Shown piece after piece: positions 20,671-30,275 of a stretch of DNA of 64,000 nt. The DNA is taken from the NCBI GenBank assembly GCA_905221605.1, contig CAJNDS010002079.1, positions 2,286,501 to 2,350,500 on the forward strand, read 5' to 3'. The position numbers and the translations under genes were made by a program. How positions within the stretch are numbered: the first letter of the stretch is position 1; each line of letters opens with the position of its first letter. The notes beneath the pieces were generated by a model. That model did no database searches and was not told the DNA's origin. It saw nothing but the letters and a program-made list of their open reading frames with translations. The DNA is from Symbiodinium natans (Eukaryota > Sar > Dinophyceae > Suessiales > Symbiodiniaceae).

Positions 20671-21308
20671 GGTTTAGGGTTTAGGGCTTAGGGTTTAGGG
20701 TTTAGGGTTTAGGGTTAGGGTTTAGGGTATAGGGTCTGTAGGGTTTAGGGCCTGTAGGGCCGCTCCTGGTGGTCGTTTAGTCGTTTAGGGCTTCGGGGTG
20801 AAGAAGGCTTAGGTCCGAGGTAGGAGAAGGGGTGCCCTTAGAAGGGAGCCCTTCTGAACCCTCTTCTGGCTCTCCTAAGCATTATTCCGAGGGTCTATAT
20901 CCCCAAAGGTGCCCCTAATCCTATCCCGTATAGGGTATAAGAGTCTTAAGTAGGGTTTCGGGTTTAGTGTAGGATACAAGAATCCCACTCTTATATAAAC
21001 AGCCACTGCCCAACCGAAACTGTCAGCATCTTTGGGGTTTAGGGTTCACAGGATTTCAGTGTCTATCGGCGGCTTTGGAATGTGAAAGCGCAGCACTGTG
21101 CCCTTCAAATCTCAGGTTTCGGGGTTTCCCTAAACCCGAAGCCCCATTTGGGGTTTGGACTGAACGTTGTCTCACCTGTCTATGGAGTGGAGATCCCAAC
21201 GCCTCGAAGTCTGGGGTTTTGCCCCTACTTGAGGTTCACGACCAGTTCAATCGCTAGTTTGCTTCAGGGTTCAGGGTTTTTCCCCAACCGCAAAAGCCCT
21301 CATGCGAG

Positions 21309-21404
21309 GCGTGCATGACGATCCTGAGGAACGTCGCCAAAGCCATGCTGGATGCGTCGGTGCATATGCAGAATCTCAGGGAGTGTCTCGGTGTGCCAAT
21401 TTTT
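21309..21404 (+). CDS. Putative exon, HEAT/ARM-like
   Basis: After GCGAG|G the frame reads ACMTILRNVAKAMLDASVHM and QNLRECLGV, typical of a helix of an ARM/HEAT repeat. Open to TAA at 21414, but the donor is probably earlier. Confidence 0.45.
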
Positions 21405-21460
21405 GGAATATCCTAAAGCCTAAGGACTTTCCCCCTGTTGGTTCAACATCCAAACCTAAA

Positions 21461-21532
21461 CCCTACACCCCTAAACCCTAAACCCTAAAACCCTAAAACC
21501 CTAAACCCTAAACCCTAAACCCTACACCCTAG
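21461..21532 (-). repeat. CCCTAAA array
   Basis: About ten units ending in CCCTAG|G, which may itself be the acceptor of the next island. Confidence 0.9.
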
Positions 21533-21536
21533 GCAG

Positions 21537-21641
21537 GCCTTCGAAAACCTTCTGTGGATGGCCGCGCACCGCAACGACGCCGTGAGAATTGGTGGCATGA
21601 AGCTCCTCAACGAACTCTTCCCGACGGAGGACTCTGTCGGG
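21537..21641 (+). CDS. Putative exon, HEAT/ARM-like
   Basis: The frame reads AFENLLWMAAHRNDAVRIGG, then MKLLNELFPTEDSV. The spacing of hydrophobic residues and the 'AVRIGGMKLL' helix B look like a HEAT/ARM repeat. CCCTAAA precedes and TTTAGGG follows. Among the unnamed islands this is one of the most convincing coding stretches. Confidence 0.5.
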
Positions 21642-22283
21642 GTTTGGGGTTCAGGGTTTAGTGGGGTTTAGGGTTGAGCGTTTTTAAGTCTAAGGGTTTA
21701 AACGGTTTGGGTAGGGTTCAGCGTTTAGGGTTTAGGCTTAACGGTTTAAGCCAGTTTAAGCGGCTTCGGAGTTGTGGTTTAGGGCTTAGGCATGAGGGTT
21801 TAAGCGTTGCAGGGTTCAGGGTCGCAGGACTGTCAGGGTTCGGGGTTTTAGGACTTAGGGTTTAGGGCTTAAACGTTTGAGGGTTTGGAGTTTGGCGTTA
21901 TGGGTAAGAAAACGGTGTAGGGTTTAGGTTTTAACGGTTTAGGGTTTATATGGTGTAGGGTGGTTTAGGGTTTAGGGATTAAACGGTTTAGGGCTTGGGG
22001 TTCGGGGGATACAGTAGTGGCCTCAAGCAGGAACTGCCTTGTTTTGGGTTCTCTCTTGCTTTTTGCACCCCAGAAAGTTGAATGAAAACTCTGCGTGCGG
22101 TGTGGCTCCTGGTCTGTTGTAAAGTATCCAACCCCAAAAAAAAGTACCCTTATCGTGGCATGCTTACTGGGGTACCAATGTATTGCTGTTCTTCTCAACC
22201 CAATTCTCAGCCTATGAGAACTGAAGGAGCTTCTAAGTGGGTTATAACTACATTTATCACTGGGTTGTGAGTACCCCGCACAG

Positions 22284-22430
22284 AGGAGAGGACCACCCAG
22301 CTGATGGAGATGCCTGGGACGGACTGGCCACACATGCACATGCACTCCAAGTCGCAAGCTGCGAGTCCAAGCAGCGACCACTCCACGCCTCCCATCTCCG
22401 AGATCCCGTCACTCGGGGCCGAACCCGCAA
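22284..22430 (+). CDS. Putative exon, Ser/Pro-rich
   Basis: The frame reads RTTQLMEMPGTDWPHMHMHS, then KSQAASPSSDHSTPPISEIP, an unstructured Ser/Pro-rich segment. A TTTAGGG-like run follows. A minus frame is also open here. Confidence 0.35.
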
Positions 22431-22682
22431 GGGGTTTAGTTTAGTACGTTCGGGTTTTGGGGTTTGGGGCTTAGGGTTGAAACCCGAAAACCCAGACACC
22501 GAAGCGCCAATTTGGTTTTTGTTAGTGTTTTGGGGGGTTTGATTCGGGTGTCGGGTTGAAAGACCCTAAAACCCTCGGCAACCCTAAACCCCTTGAACCC
22601 TAAAACCGCAAGCAAGCCTAAACCCTAAAACCCTAAAAGCCTAAACTCCCTGAAGCCTCTGACAACCCCGAACTAAAGCCTT

Positions 22683-22789
22683 CTGCCCTGAACCCTAAAC
22701 CCTAACCCCGAAACCCTCTAGACCCTAAACCCTAGACCCTAAACCCTAAACCCTAAACCCTAAACCCTAAACCCTAAACCCTAACCCTG
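22683..22789 (-). repeat. CCCTAAA array
   Basis: About 14 units with CCCTAGA variants; faces the next TTTAGGG array across an island of about 90 bases. Confidence 0.95.
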
Positions 22790-22902
22790 ATGTGTTAGGG
22801 CTTAGGAAGCTGAAGAGCTAAGGAGCAGCCTTCCCTCCCCTCGTCGCCTGGTGGAGAAGAGCCTCTCGACCTGAAGGGCGTAGGGCTGCTTAGGGTTTAG
22901 TA

Positions 22903-23050
22903 GGGTTGTTTAGGGTTTAGGGTTAGGGTTTAGGGTTTAGGGTTTAGGGTTTAGGGTTTAGGGTTTAGGGTTTAGGGTTTAGGGTTTAGGGTTTAGGGTT
23001 TAGGGTTCAGGTTTAGGGTTTTTGGGTTTTTGGGTTTTGGGTTTTGGGTT
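22903..23050 (+). repeat. TTTAGGG array, about 20 units
   Basis: Nearly perfect, turning into TTTTGGG variants at its 3' end. Confidence 0.95.
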
Positions 23051-23168
23051 GTTTAGGGCTTTGCACTGGGGGCTTTGCACTGGGGGCTTGTTACGGCTTG
23101 GGGCCTGATGGTTCAGGGTTGCCAACCCTCTGGAAATGAGAAGGGCTCGCCCTACATCCTTAACCCTG

Positions 23169-23251
23169 CTAGGGTTTAGGGTTTAGGGTTTAGGGTTTAA
23201 GGTTTAGGGTTTAGGGTTTAGGGTTTAGGGTTTAGGGTTTAGGGTTTAGGG
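23169..23251 (+). repeat. TTTAGGG array, about 12 units
   Basis: Clean array with a single TTTAAGG variant. Confidence 0.95.
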
Positions 23252-23522
23252 CAAATCCGGTCTTTTCGCTGTAGCGACCAACCCTACACCCAAAACTCGG
23301 GGCACCATTCGCAGACCCTTCAATTGAAACAAAGCGCTTCTTTCAGCACAAACCGACTGAACCCTGAACCCTAAACCCTACATACCCTATACACCCTCCA
23401 CACCCAAGTTTCACCTTCAACTTTCAACCAGCTACCCTAAACCCGGAAGCCTGAAGCCCAGAACCGTAAGGTGTGTCGCTTTAGGGTTCAGGGGCTTGGG
23501 GCTTAGGGCTCAGAGGTTAGGG

Positions 23523-23603
23523 TTGGTTTAGGGTTTAGGGTTTAGGGTTTAGGGTTTAGGTTTAGGGTTTAGGGTTTAGGGTTTAGGGTTTAGGGTTTAG
23601 GGC
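23523..23603 (+). repeat. TTTAGGG array, about 11 units
   Basis: Clean array, one unit shortened to TTAGGG-type spacing; precedes an open island. Confidence 0.95.
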
Positions 23604-23613
23604 TCTTGAGGTC

Positions 23614-23700
23614 GAGGTTTCCTTGGCAATCCCGTGGCACTTCGTCAGGAGCATCCTGGCGCATTCCATCAGCCGAGTCCCACCCCGAAGACCTCTAAGT
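23614..23700 (+). CDS. Putative exon, unknown
   Basis: The frame reads VEVSLAIPWHFVRSILAHSI and SRVPPRRP before the inverted repeat at 23713. No family recognised. Confidence 0.3.
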
Positions 23701-23712
23701 TTTATGGCTTTT

Positions 23713-23820
23713 GTTAATCCCCTCCCCTTTTTTGAAGGGCCCCCCCCTACCCCCTAAAACTAAAAACCGCCAATTATTTTTTATAATGGGGGTATTTAAC
23801 ATTAGGGGGAAGGGGTTAAC
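23713..23820. mobile_element. MITE-like element, GTTAAyCCC termini
   Basis: GTTAATCCCCTCCCC at the left is matched by GGGGAAGGGGTTAAC at the right (one mismatch over 15 when inverted). The interior is AT-rich with no gene. No clear target-site duplication. Confidence 0.6.
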
Positions 23821-24358
23821 GTAAGGCGCAGACTTTAGCTTTTAGCGTTTAGGCCCCTCAAACCTTCTGAAGGCCCAAGAAGTGTTCTCTGCTTACGGTT
23901 GAGACCCTAAACCGTAAACCCTAAACCCTTCTAGTCCAGAACCTGGCCTTGAGACCTTTGTCCCTGAGGCCTGTGAGGCCTTAAGAGGCTAAGCCAAACC
24001 CTAAACACTAATACGAAATCATAAAGCCCAAGCCCTAAACCCTAAACCTTAAATAGACCCTAATCCCTTTGCAGTTCAACGGCCGTCCAACGGATTGGGG
24101 GCCTACGTGCTTTGGGGTTCGGGCTTTGGAGCTTTAGTTTGACTGCTGGGGTCGCTAGAATCACGTTGGTTGTCCCTGGCATGTTTTCTAAGTCAATTGT
24201 TGGTATCATTCTAGGATGGAACCAGTGTTGTCGCGAATACAATCTGCTACTATTGTTGGTACCATGCTGTTGCTGCTGTGGTGCATTTGTTCTGGCGATG
24301 ATATTCTGAATGTTAGAATTTGTGTCTAAGTCTAAGCCCTAAAAAAATATACCCCTAG

Positions 24359-24553
24359 GCCATCTTCGGCTGTTCGGACCATCTCCGACATAATTCGCGT
24401 TGCTTCCGAAACCGCATTTGCCTTCAGATTGTTTCCTCCCAAGGGCAATTAGGGGGTAATGCAAGCACCCTGCGGCCAAGGGAGGATGATGTGCCAATAG
24501 CCGGGCGGCACATCCTTTTCGAGCATTACCGCATCGGCCCGGACGAGTGGTGA
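24359..24553 (+). CDS. Putative terminal exon, unknown
   Basis: From CCCTAG|G a single frame runs 64 codons to TGA at 24551: AIFGCSDHLRHNSRCFRNRI, then PREDDVPIAGRHILFEHYRI and GPDEW. It is the longest uninterrupted acceptor-to-stop frame among the unique islands. GAGTG|GTGACC at the end could alternatively be a donor. No family recognised. Confidence 0.4.
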   Translation, partial: AIFGCSDHLRHNSRCFRNRICLQIVSSQGQLGGNASTLRPREDDVPIAGRHILFEHYRIGPDEW

Positions 24554-25498
24554 CCAGACCTGAAAACATGTGATTGCAGGGCGCAGGCCGCGTTCAAAAA
24601 TGGCTGTTGAGCCGCTAATTTGCAGCATGAGGGCCGTGGCACAAGGTCACCCCGAGCCAGAGGCTAAGCCGCTACCGCTTGGGGCGCTTTGTTCCAAAAC
24701 TTTTAAACTTTAGATTGAATTTTAAACCCCCGAAGAGCCCCCTCGATCTCCCATAGGGAGACAAGATTGCGACCCGTTTGCAGCTTTCCCTTTCAAGGGA
24801 CTAAACAAGACACCCTTATAAGGGACCTTAGGGGCGATTCAGGGGCTACTGAGGTATATCGGGACTATATAAGGGTATATCTAGGGGTTATATAGGAGGG
24901 GTCCCTCCTTAAACCCCCCTTACTCTGGAAGATTCACGGCCGACTCCTCAAGTAGGGTTTGGATGTTCCGCAATGACAAGTTGCCTAAATTTGAGGTCAG
25001 AATATAGCAGACCCTACGACTAACCTGACTTCCAAGAAGTATTCGGGTTCAGAGCTCCCTAAACCCTAAACCCTAGACCCTAAACCCGAAACCCTAAACC
25101 GCTGAATTTCGGGTTTTGCCAATGAACCTTCAAAGCCGGGCTCCAGCCAAAGGCATGGAGCCCACCGCAAGTCGGTCCGCGAGAATTACGTGCGCCGCGC
25201 GCCGCAAAAAAGTGCAGAGTTCAGGATTTAGGGTTTAGGGTTTAGGGGGCTTTAGGGGTTTTAGGGCTTTAGGGGCTTTAAGGGTATTAGGGTTGTAGGT
25301 TTTAGGCTTTTAGGGTCTGGGGTTTCGGGCTTTGGCTGTGGGATTAGAGTTTAGGCAAAGCCCGCAGCCAATCTCGGCCGACATAGATACAACCCCACGC
25401 CCTAAATCTAGATCTCCCCTTTGAATCATGGGTTCCCTTACACCCCCCCTCTATACTACTTACCCAGTTCAAAACAAGATCACGTAGAATATGCAATA

Positions 25499-25504
25499 AA
25501 TATA

Positions 25505-25540
<36 letters not shown>

Positions 25541-25601
25541 CACTACCCGCCCCCATACACATATATATATATATACATACATACATACATATATATATAT
25601 G
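25499..25601. repeat. TA / CATA microsatellite
   Basis: Alternating TA with CATACA interruptions, split by CACTACCCGCCCCC; followed by long C tracts (25618-25678). Confidence 0.95.
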
Positions 25602-25682
25602 ATTCAGCCCCGGCGGGCCCCCCCCCCCTCCCCCCTACCCCCACCCCCCCCCCCCCCAATGGTACCCCCCCCCCCCCCTGTT

Positions 25683-25842
25683 TTACGGTTTTTTAGGGTT
25701 TGTTTAGGGGTTGGTTTTAGGGTTTTAGGGTTTAGGGTTTAGGGTTTAGGGTTTAGGGTTTTAGGGTTTTAGGGTTTTAGGGTTTAGGGTTTAGGGTTTA
25801 CGGTTTAGGGTTTAGGGTTTAGGGTTTAGGGTTTAGGGTTTA
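25683..25842 (+). repeat. TTTAGGG array
   Basis: About 20 units, including TTTTAGGG 8-mers. Confidence 0.95.
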
Positions 25843-25894
25843 GCCCGCGGATGGGGTACTAAGATGATCCCCCCCCCCCTGTGGTGTGGTTGGG

Positions 25895-26112
25895 GGTTGG
25901 TTTTAGGGTTAGGGTTTAGGGTTCAGGGTTTTAGGGTTTAGGGTTTAAGGTTTAAGACTTAAGGTTTAGGGTTTAGGGTTAGGGTTTAGGTTTTAGGGTT
26001 TAGGGTTTAGGGTTTACGGTTTAGGGGTTTAGGGTTTAGGGTTTAGGGTTTAGGGTTTAGGGTTTAGGGTTTAGGGTTTAGGGTTTAGGGTTTAGGGTTT
26101 AGGGTTTAGGGA
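25895..26112 (+). repeat. TTTAGGG array, about 29 units
   Basis: Longest G-strand array of the window; the last 80 bases are perfect, the first half carries substitutions. Confidence 0.95.
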
Positions 26113-26366
26113 CCGTAGAGTAGGCTTGGGGGGGGGGGGGGGGCCCAGGACGCTCGACGCTGAACCATATATATATATATGTAAATATGTATAATGTAGT
26201 ATATAGAACGTGCATGCATACATGCATGTAAGACAAAAAAGACTCACGTCGCAGCCTCATCTGCCAGACCCGGCAGGGAGCTTGCGTCACATGTGGGGTG
26301 ATTCGACAGGGATCCTGATTCGTTAAAGAGTAAACCCCAAACCCTAAACCCCAAACCCTAAACCCT

Positions 26367-26453
26367 GAATGGACGAAAGCCGCGATCTTCAACTTCATTC
26401 CAGCGCCCCGAATGAGGGTCACCAGGGGCCTTGTGTTTTCCGCTCCAGGATAC
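26367..26453 (+). CDS. Putative exon, unknown
   Basis: The frame reads EWTKAAIFNFIPAPRMRVTR and GLVFSAPGY between two CCCTAAA runs. A second island just downstream (about 26480-26555, VPESSQSWKKGPCPVVRGCW) is similar in quality and is followed by TTTAGGG. Confidence 0.3.
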
Positions 26454-27167
26454 CTGATCCCTAAACCCTAAACCCATTAGCAGTTCCTGAGTCTTCTCAG
26501 TCGTGGAAGAAGGGGCCCTGCCCTGTAGTTCGAGGCTGCTGGCAGCTATTCTGGGGGTGATGAACGTTTCAACTCCAGGGTCCCTGAAGCCCGGTTTAAG
26601 GTTTAGGGTTTAGGGCTTAGGGCTTAGGGTTTAGAGCTTAGGTTTTAGGGTTTTAGGGTTTAGGGTTTAGAGCTTAGGGTTTGTGAGCTGCGAGGTTCTA
26701 GAGGAGCACTTGGTAGGCCCTTTGGATTTCTGTTCCTTTCCCCTATTGTGTTCAATAATCCGTATTAGGAATATATTTTCAGAGGGTTTGCCGTTCAGGA
26801 TATTTTCGGGTGCGGGGCTCAACTTATGTCTTGGGGATTTGGGTTTCAAAAGGTAGCAGCCTAAGTACTTGCCAATAGCACGCCCGGCCTACAGTTTGGG
26901 GGAGTTTGGAGGTCTTCGGAAGTCAGGCGTCGGTTCAGCTGTCCGTACGACTCATTTTAGGCCCGGGGCATATGGGAAATCGCATCAGCTCTAAACCCTA
27001 CAGACCCTGAGCCCATCTATGCCCTACAGTCTTCAAAGGTTCTGAAGTGTGGGTGCTTGCGCGTTGTAGGGTCCTTGAAGGGGCCATGCAACTACTCTAA
27101 CTAGCCCTTAAAACTTAAAAGTGCACTTTTTTATTGTTACTCCTGTGTCTACCCTAAGACCTGCTCC

Positions 27168-27257
27168 ATGTACCTCTACACAGCCGTTGGGCTCGAGAAG
27201 CAGCGGGTTTCGTGTAGGAGCCGCTGGACAATGCCGCTTGAGTTGAACTCAGTGTAG
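27168..27257 (+). CDS. Short frame, unknown
   Basis: ATG to TAG, 29 codons: MYLYTAVGLEKQRVSCRSRW... It is not repeat-derived, but minus frames are open over the same bases. Treat as weak. Confidence 0.2.
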   Translation: MYLYTAVGLEKQRVSCRSRWTMPLELNSV

Positions 27258-27403
27258 GGTTTGTAGGGTTTAGGGAAGCCTTGCGGGATTTCACGGGGAT
27301 TGGGGCATGGTGTAGGCTCCGGAATCCTAACTCTAAAACCAAGCAATGCTGGTTCTCTTGTTAAGGAGCCTCTGCCAGGTTGTACCAAAAACAAGGTTAT
27401 GTG

Positions 27404-27500
27404 TGGGGATGATCCCTCTTATAACAGTCCTTGCTAGGATGATAGTACCCCCCGATTATAATCCCGTTTAAGGACTGTTAGTATAAGGGAGAGCATCTAT
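27404..27500. mobile_element. MITE-like element (family A), divergent copy
   Basis: GGGATGATCCCTCTTATAACAGTCCTT at the left and AAGGACTGTTAGTATAAGGGAGAGCATC at the right are inverted. The interior motif AACAGTCC is shared with the elements at 32715 and 39090. Ends are eroded and I cannot define a target duplication. Confidence 0.55.
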
Positions 27501-27636
27501 GGTAACTCAATGTGGTCATACTGGGCCTAGAAGCCCTTACTAAAATTTGACTCTTGCCATCTTGTTTAGGGTTATGGGCCATCAAAATCGGCCGAAAACT
27601 CTTCAAGCCCTATCAAAATCGGCCCATGATTGACTT

Positions 27637-27736
27637 GGAAGCCCTTTTGACTCAGTAAGTAGGGTCAGCGAGGCGGGTTCGGGTTTTTGGGGGGGCAGTA
27701 AGTCGACTTGCTAAGCCAAAAGATCTTCTAAGTTAC
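27637..27736. mobile_element. MITE-like element (family B)
   Basis: CTTGGAAGCCCTTTTGACTCAG at the left is matched inverted by CTAAGCCAAAAGATCTTCTAAG at the right. GTAAGTAGGGT lies just inside. Related single ends occur near 10764, 20441 and 20523. Confidence 0.6.
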
Positions 27737-28078
27737 CCTGAACCCCTACACACTAAATCCTAAACCCTAAACCCTAAACCCTAAACATCAAAATTGGCCC
27801 ACAAGTAGCAACCCCAAGCCAGCTCAGGTTAAGATTTGGGCGGGTGCAGGGCGCTGTGCGCCTCGCGGCGAGGACCAAGGGCAAGGCCCTAAACCCTAAA
27901 CCCGAAGCTTACCCTAAGAACCCTGAACCCTAAAACCGGAGGGGGGTGAAGGGTTCAAGGTGTTTCGGGTCGTGCCCTCTCATCACTGACACACCTCACC
28001 CCAGGAGGGGCGCTCCCCCACCCCCAAGTTACAAGATAGGTTAGAAGGGCAGTAGCAAGAGTTATGTTAAAGGTCTAA

Positions 28079-28483
28079 CTATTTAATTGTCTGGGCTTTA
28101 CTTTGCTTAAGCAAACGATAGTCTTTCATGTTCGGAAAATGTGTTTTCTTTTGGCGGTTTGTGATTTGCAGTCTTTCAGCTCCTTGGCGTCGCAAACGAG
28201 AGCACAGGATGTTTATTTCTCGTTTTGGAAAACCATCAAAAACACAAACTTGATCTTGTCTTGTTTTGATCATTTCTCCATGTTCGACATCGCAGTTATT
28301 TTGTTGAACGCTCCTCTTGAACATATGCTTGAATGCTTAGGAGTGTACTGGACGAACTTTCGTATCCTTGACAACTTTTGTAAAGGTTTTTTGTTTTGTT
28401 TTGAATTTGCACGTGAGAGTTTTCAAACTGCATTTCGCGTTTTTCTCCATGCCGCGACATGCGGCTCGGGAAGTGTACCCTAA
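28079..28483. other. AT-rich island, open on both strands
   Basis: A + frame of 126 codons (28103-28483) and a minus frame of 81 codons (28079-28324) overlap. Base composition differs from the GC-rich surroundings. The minus product is Lys/Gln-rich and soluble-looking; the + product is Phe/Cys-rich. I cannot tell which, if either, is real. Confidence 0.3.
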
Positions 28484-28523
28484 ACCCTAAACCCTAAACC
28501 CTAAACCCTAAACCCTAAACCCC
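28478..28523 (-). repeat. CCCTAAA array
   Basis: Six perfect units directly upstream of the 28531 island. Confidence 0.9.
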
Positions 28524-28530
28524 CGGGCAG

Positions 28531-28605
28531 GTTCTGCAGCATCATTGGCTCGACGCGCACTACCAGAAGCCGAAGAAGGCCCTGGATGCTCGAAGCCAGC
28601 AATGA
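28531..28605 (+). CDS. Putative terminal exon, protein-kinase C-lobe end
   Basis: After CGGGCAG|G the frame reads VLQHHWLDAHYQKPKKALDA then RSQQ and TGA. 'xLQHxWL' followed by a basic stretch is typical of the last helix of a Ser/Thr kinase domain (the HPW region). The canonical Pro is His here. CCCTAAA precedes and TTTAGGG follows. Upstream kinase exons were not identified, so this is a weak assignment. Confidence 0.35.
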   Translation, partial: VLQHHWLDAHYQKPKKALDARSQQ

Positions 28606-28632
28606 ACGTTTAGGGTTTAGGGTTTGTTGGGG

Positions 28633-29313
28633 GGGTTTGGTTCTAAGGCGCATTAGGGGGTTTTTCGCGGGGTTCATGTTTTAGGTGTAGGTGGTCTACT
28701 GTTTGCTTGCGACTTTGTATTTTGGAGCTTTGAGCCGTCGTGTTTCAGGGTTTGGGGTTTTAGGCTTTTGGTTTATGGGGGGTTTGACTTGACTTCTAGG
28801 TCGTACTGCTGGGATTACGGGGCTGATCAGTATTTGTGGGATCTCTGAAACAGTCTACTCCTTCTAGTTTAGGATACCACTAAGGGCCCATAATGAGATC
28901 AACATCCAGGCTTCAGTAAGGCCTCTATAACTACTCCCAACCCACCTGGAACTTTCCGTTGCAGGGGCCAACATTCCATAAAGTGCCCTGCCTTAGAACA
29001 AGTCGGGAAATGAAGACAGCAACATGAGCAGCCCAAATCAAGTAGGATTTCGGGGTTTAGGGTTCAGGGTGGAACAAGGTAGGAGCCTTTGAGGCTTCTC
29101 CAGGCTTGCGAGGTCTGCAATAATTATTCGAGACTCCAAAAAAGGACCAATGCCCCAGCCAAACCCCCATAAACCAAAAGCCTGAATCCCTAAACCCTGA
29201 AACACGACAGCTCAAAGCTCCAAAATACAAAGTTGCAAGCAACCAGTAGACCACCTACACCTAAAACATGAACCCCGCGAAAAAACCCCTAATGCGCATA
29301 AGAACCAAACCCC
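28633..29313. repeat. Long inverted repeat, about 155-bp arms
   Basis: Left arm 28633-28795 and right arm 29159-29313 are inverted copies (shared words GTGTAGGTGGTCTACTG, TTTGTATTTTGGAGCTTTGA, GGCGCATTAGGGG). The spacer of about 360 bases holds a short exon-like island. Confidence 0.85.
28965..29027 (+). CDS. Putative terminal exon, unknown
   Basis: After CCGTTGCAG|G the frame gives GPTFHKVPCLRTSREMKTAT and TGA. It lies in the loop of the long inverted repeat. Confidence 0.3.
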   Translation, partial: GPTFHKVPCLRTSREMKTAT

Positions 29314-29362
29314 TCAGAACGAGGCGGGGACACCACCCTCTTTGGATCCCCTGCCAGCGGCT

Positions 29363-29462
29363 CCCAAACCCCAAACCCCAAAACCCCAAAACCCCAAAAC
29401 CCCAAAACCACAAAACCCCAAAACCCCAAAACCCCAAACCCCAAACCCTAAACCCTAAACCC
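29363..29462 (-). repeat. CCCCAAAA variant array
   Basis: About nine CCCCAAAA units (the ciliate-type telomere word) flanked by CCCCAAA and CCCTAAA units. Confidence 0.9.
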
Positions 29463-29533
29463 CCATTCCCAGCACTCTGCAAGTGGCCAACTCAAGAAAC
29501 TCCAAAAAAGAGTAACCTCTTAAACCCTAAAGC

Positions 29534-29589
29534 TTGGGATGTTCGTCCCTTATACTATCATCCCTATTAAGTAAGGGGGAAGATCCCAA
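29534..29589. mobile_element. MITE (family A), 56 bp with 8-bp target duplication
   Basis: Termini TTGGGATGTTC...GAAGATCCCAA are inverted. The element is flanked on both sides by CCTAAAGC (29526-29533 and 29590-29597), an exact 8-base target duplication made of telomere-like sequence. Eight-base duplications are typical of hAT-type transposition. It is an internally deleted relative of the element at 32715. Confidence 0.8.
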
Positions 29590-30110
29590 CCTAAAGCCCC
29601 CCTAAACCCTAAATTTAAGAGCCTCCGGCTCAAGCCGCCGACCCCGCTGGAGCATAGTTGAAAGGTTTAAACGCGCTCGTCAGCTCAAAGGATGCCAATA
29701 AGTTGATTTGCTTCAGCCTCTGCGAAACGTTGGGGGGGGGTAGGGGGTAGCACCAGGACCCCAGCTTGAAGGCCAAGACAAAACAGCAAAAGGGGGGGTT
29801 AGGAGGGTGGGGGTGTCTTTGTTTTCTTGGATCTTCCCGAAAACCAATTCTGAAATTGAGTTCTCGTTTGGCGCTTCAATGCGGAAGGCGTTCTATCGGA
29901 TCGCTTCTTGGAGGGTCGGACGGAATGAATTTTGACGGGAGGCCGCGGACCGCAGAGACGACACGGTCAAGGGAGGGGGTTCGGAACATTTGGCTGGAGA
30001 GGGGCGTGGTGTGGGGAGGCGTGGACCATGCATGGAGGTTGACGGACGGCTTCGGCGCGGAAGGGGAGAGTGACATTCGGTTGATGGGCAGAGGATATGG
30101 GGACACGTGG

Positions 30111-30275
30111 ATGCCCCTCCGCGCCCTCCGCGCCCTCCGCGCCCTCCGCGCCCTCCGCGCGCTCCGCGCCCTCCGCGCCCTCCGCGCCCTCCGCGTCCTC
30201 CGCGCCCTCCGCGCCCTCCGCACCCTCCGCGCCCTCCGCACCCTCCGCGCCCTCCGCGCCCTCCGCGCCCCCGCC
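30111..30275. repeat. 9-bp tandem repeat CGCCCTCCG
   Basis: About 18 copies with rare T or A changes. The period of nine keeps all six frames open (Ala-Leu-Arg, Pro-Arg, Arg-Arg-Ala and similar). The upstream 29840-30110 is unique, high-GC and open on both strands; it may hold an exon but the strand is undecidable. Confidence 0.95.

Larger units (their letters stand above)
25585..26182. repeat. Inverted repeat enclosing TTTAGGG arrays
   Basis: Left arm ATATATATGATTCAGC...GGGCCCCCCCCC (about 25588-25630) and right arm GGGGGGGGGCCCAGGACG...GCTGAACCATATATATA (about 26130-26178) are imperfect inverted copies. They enclose about 420 bases of TTTAGGG repeats. Confidence 0.6.
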
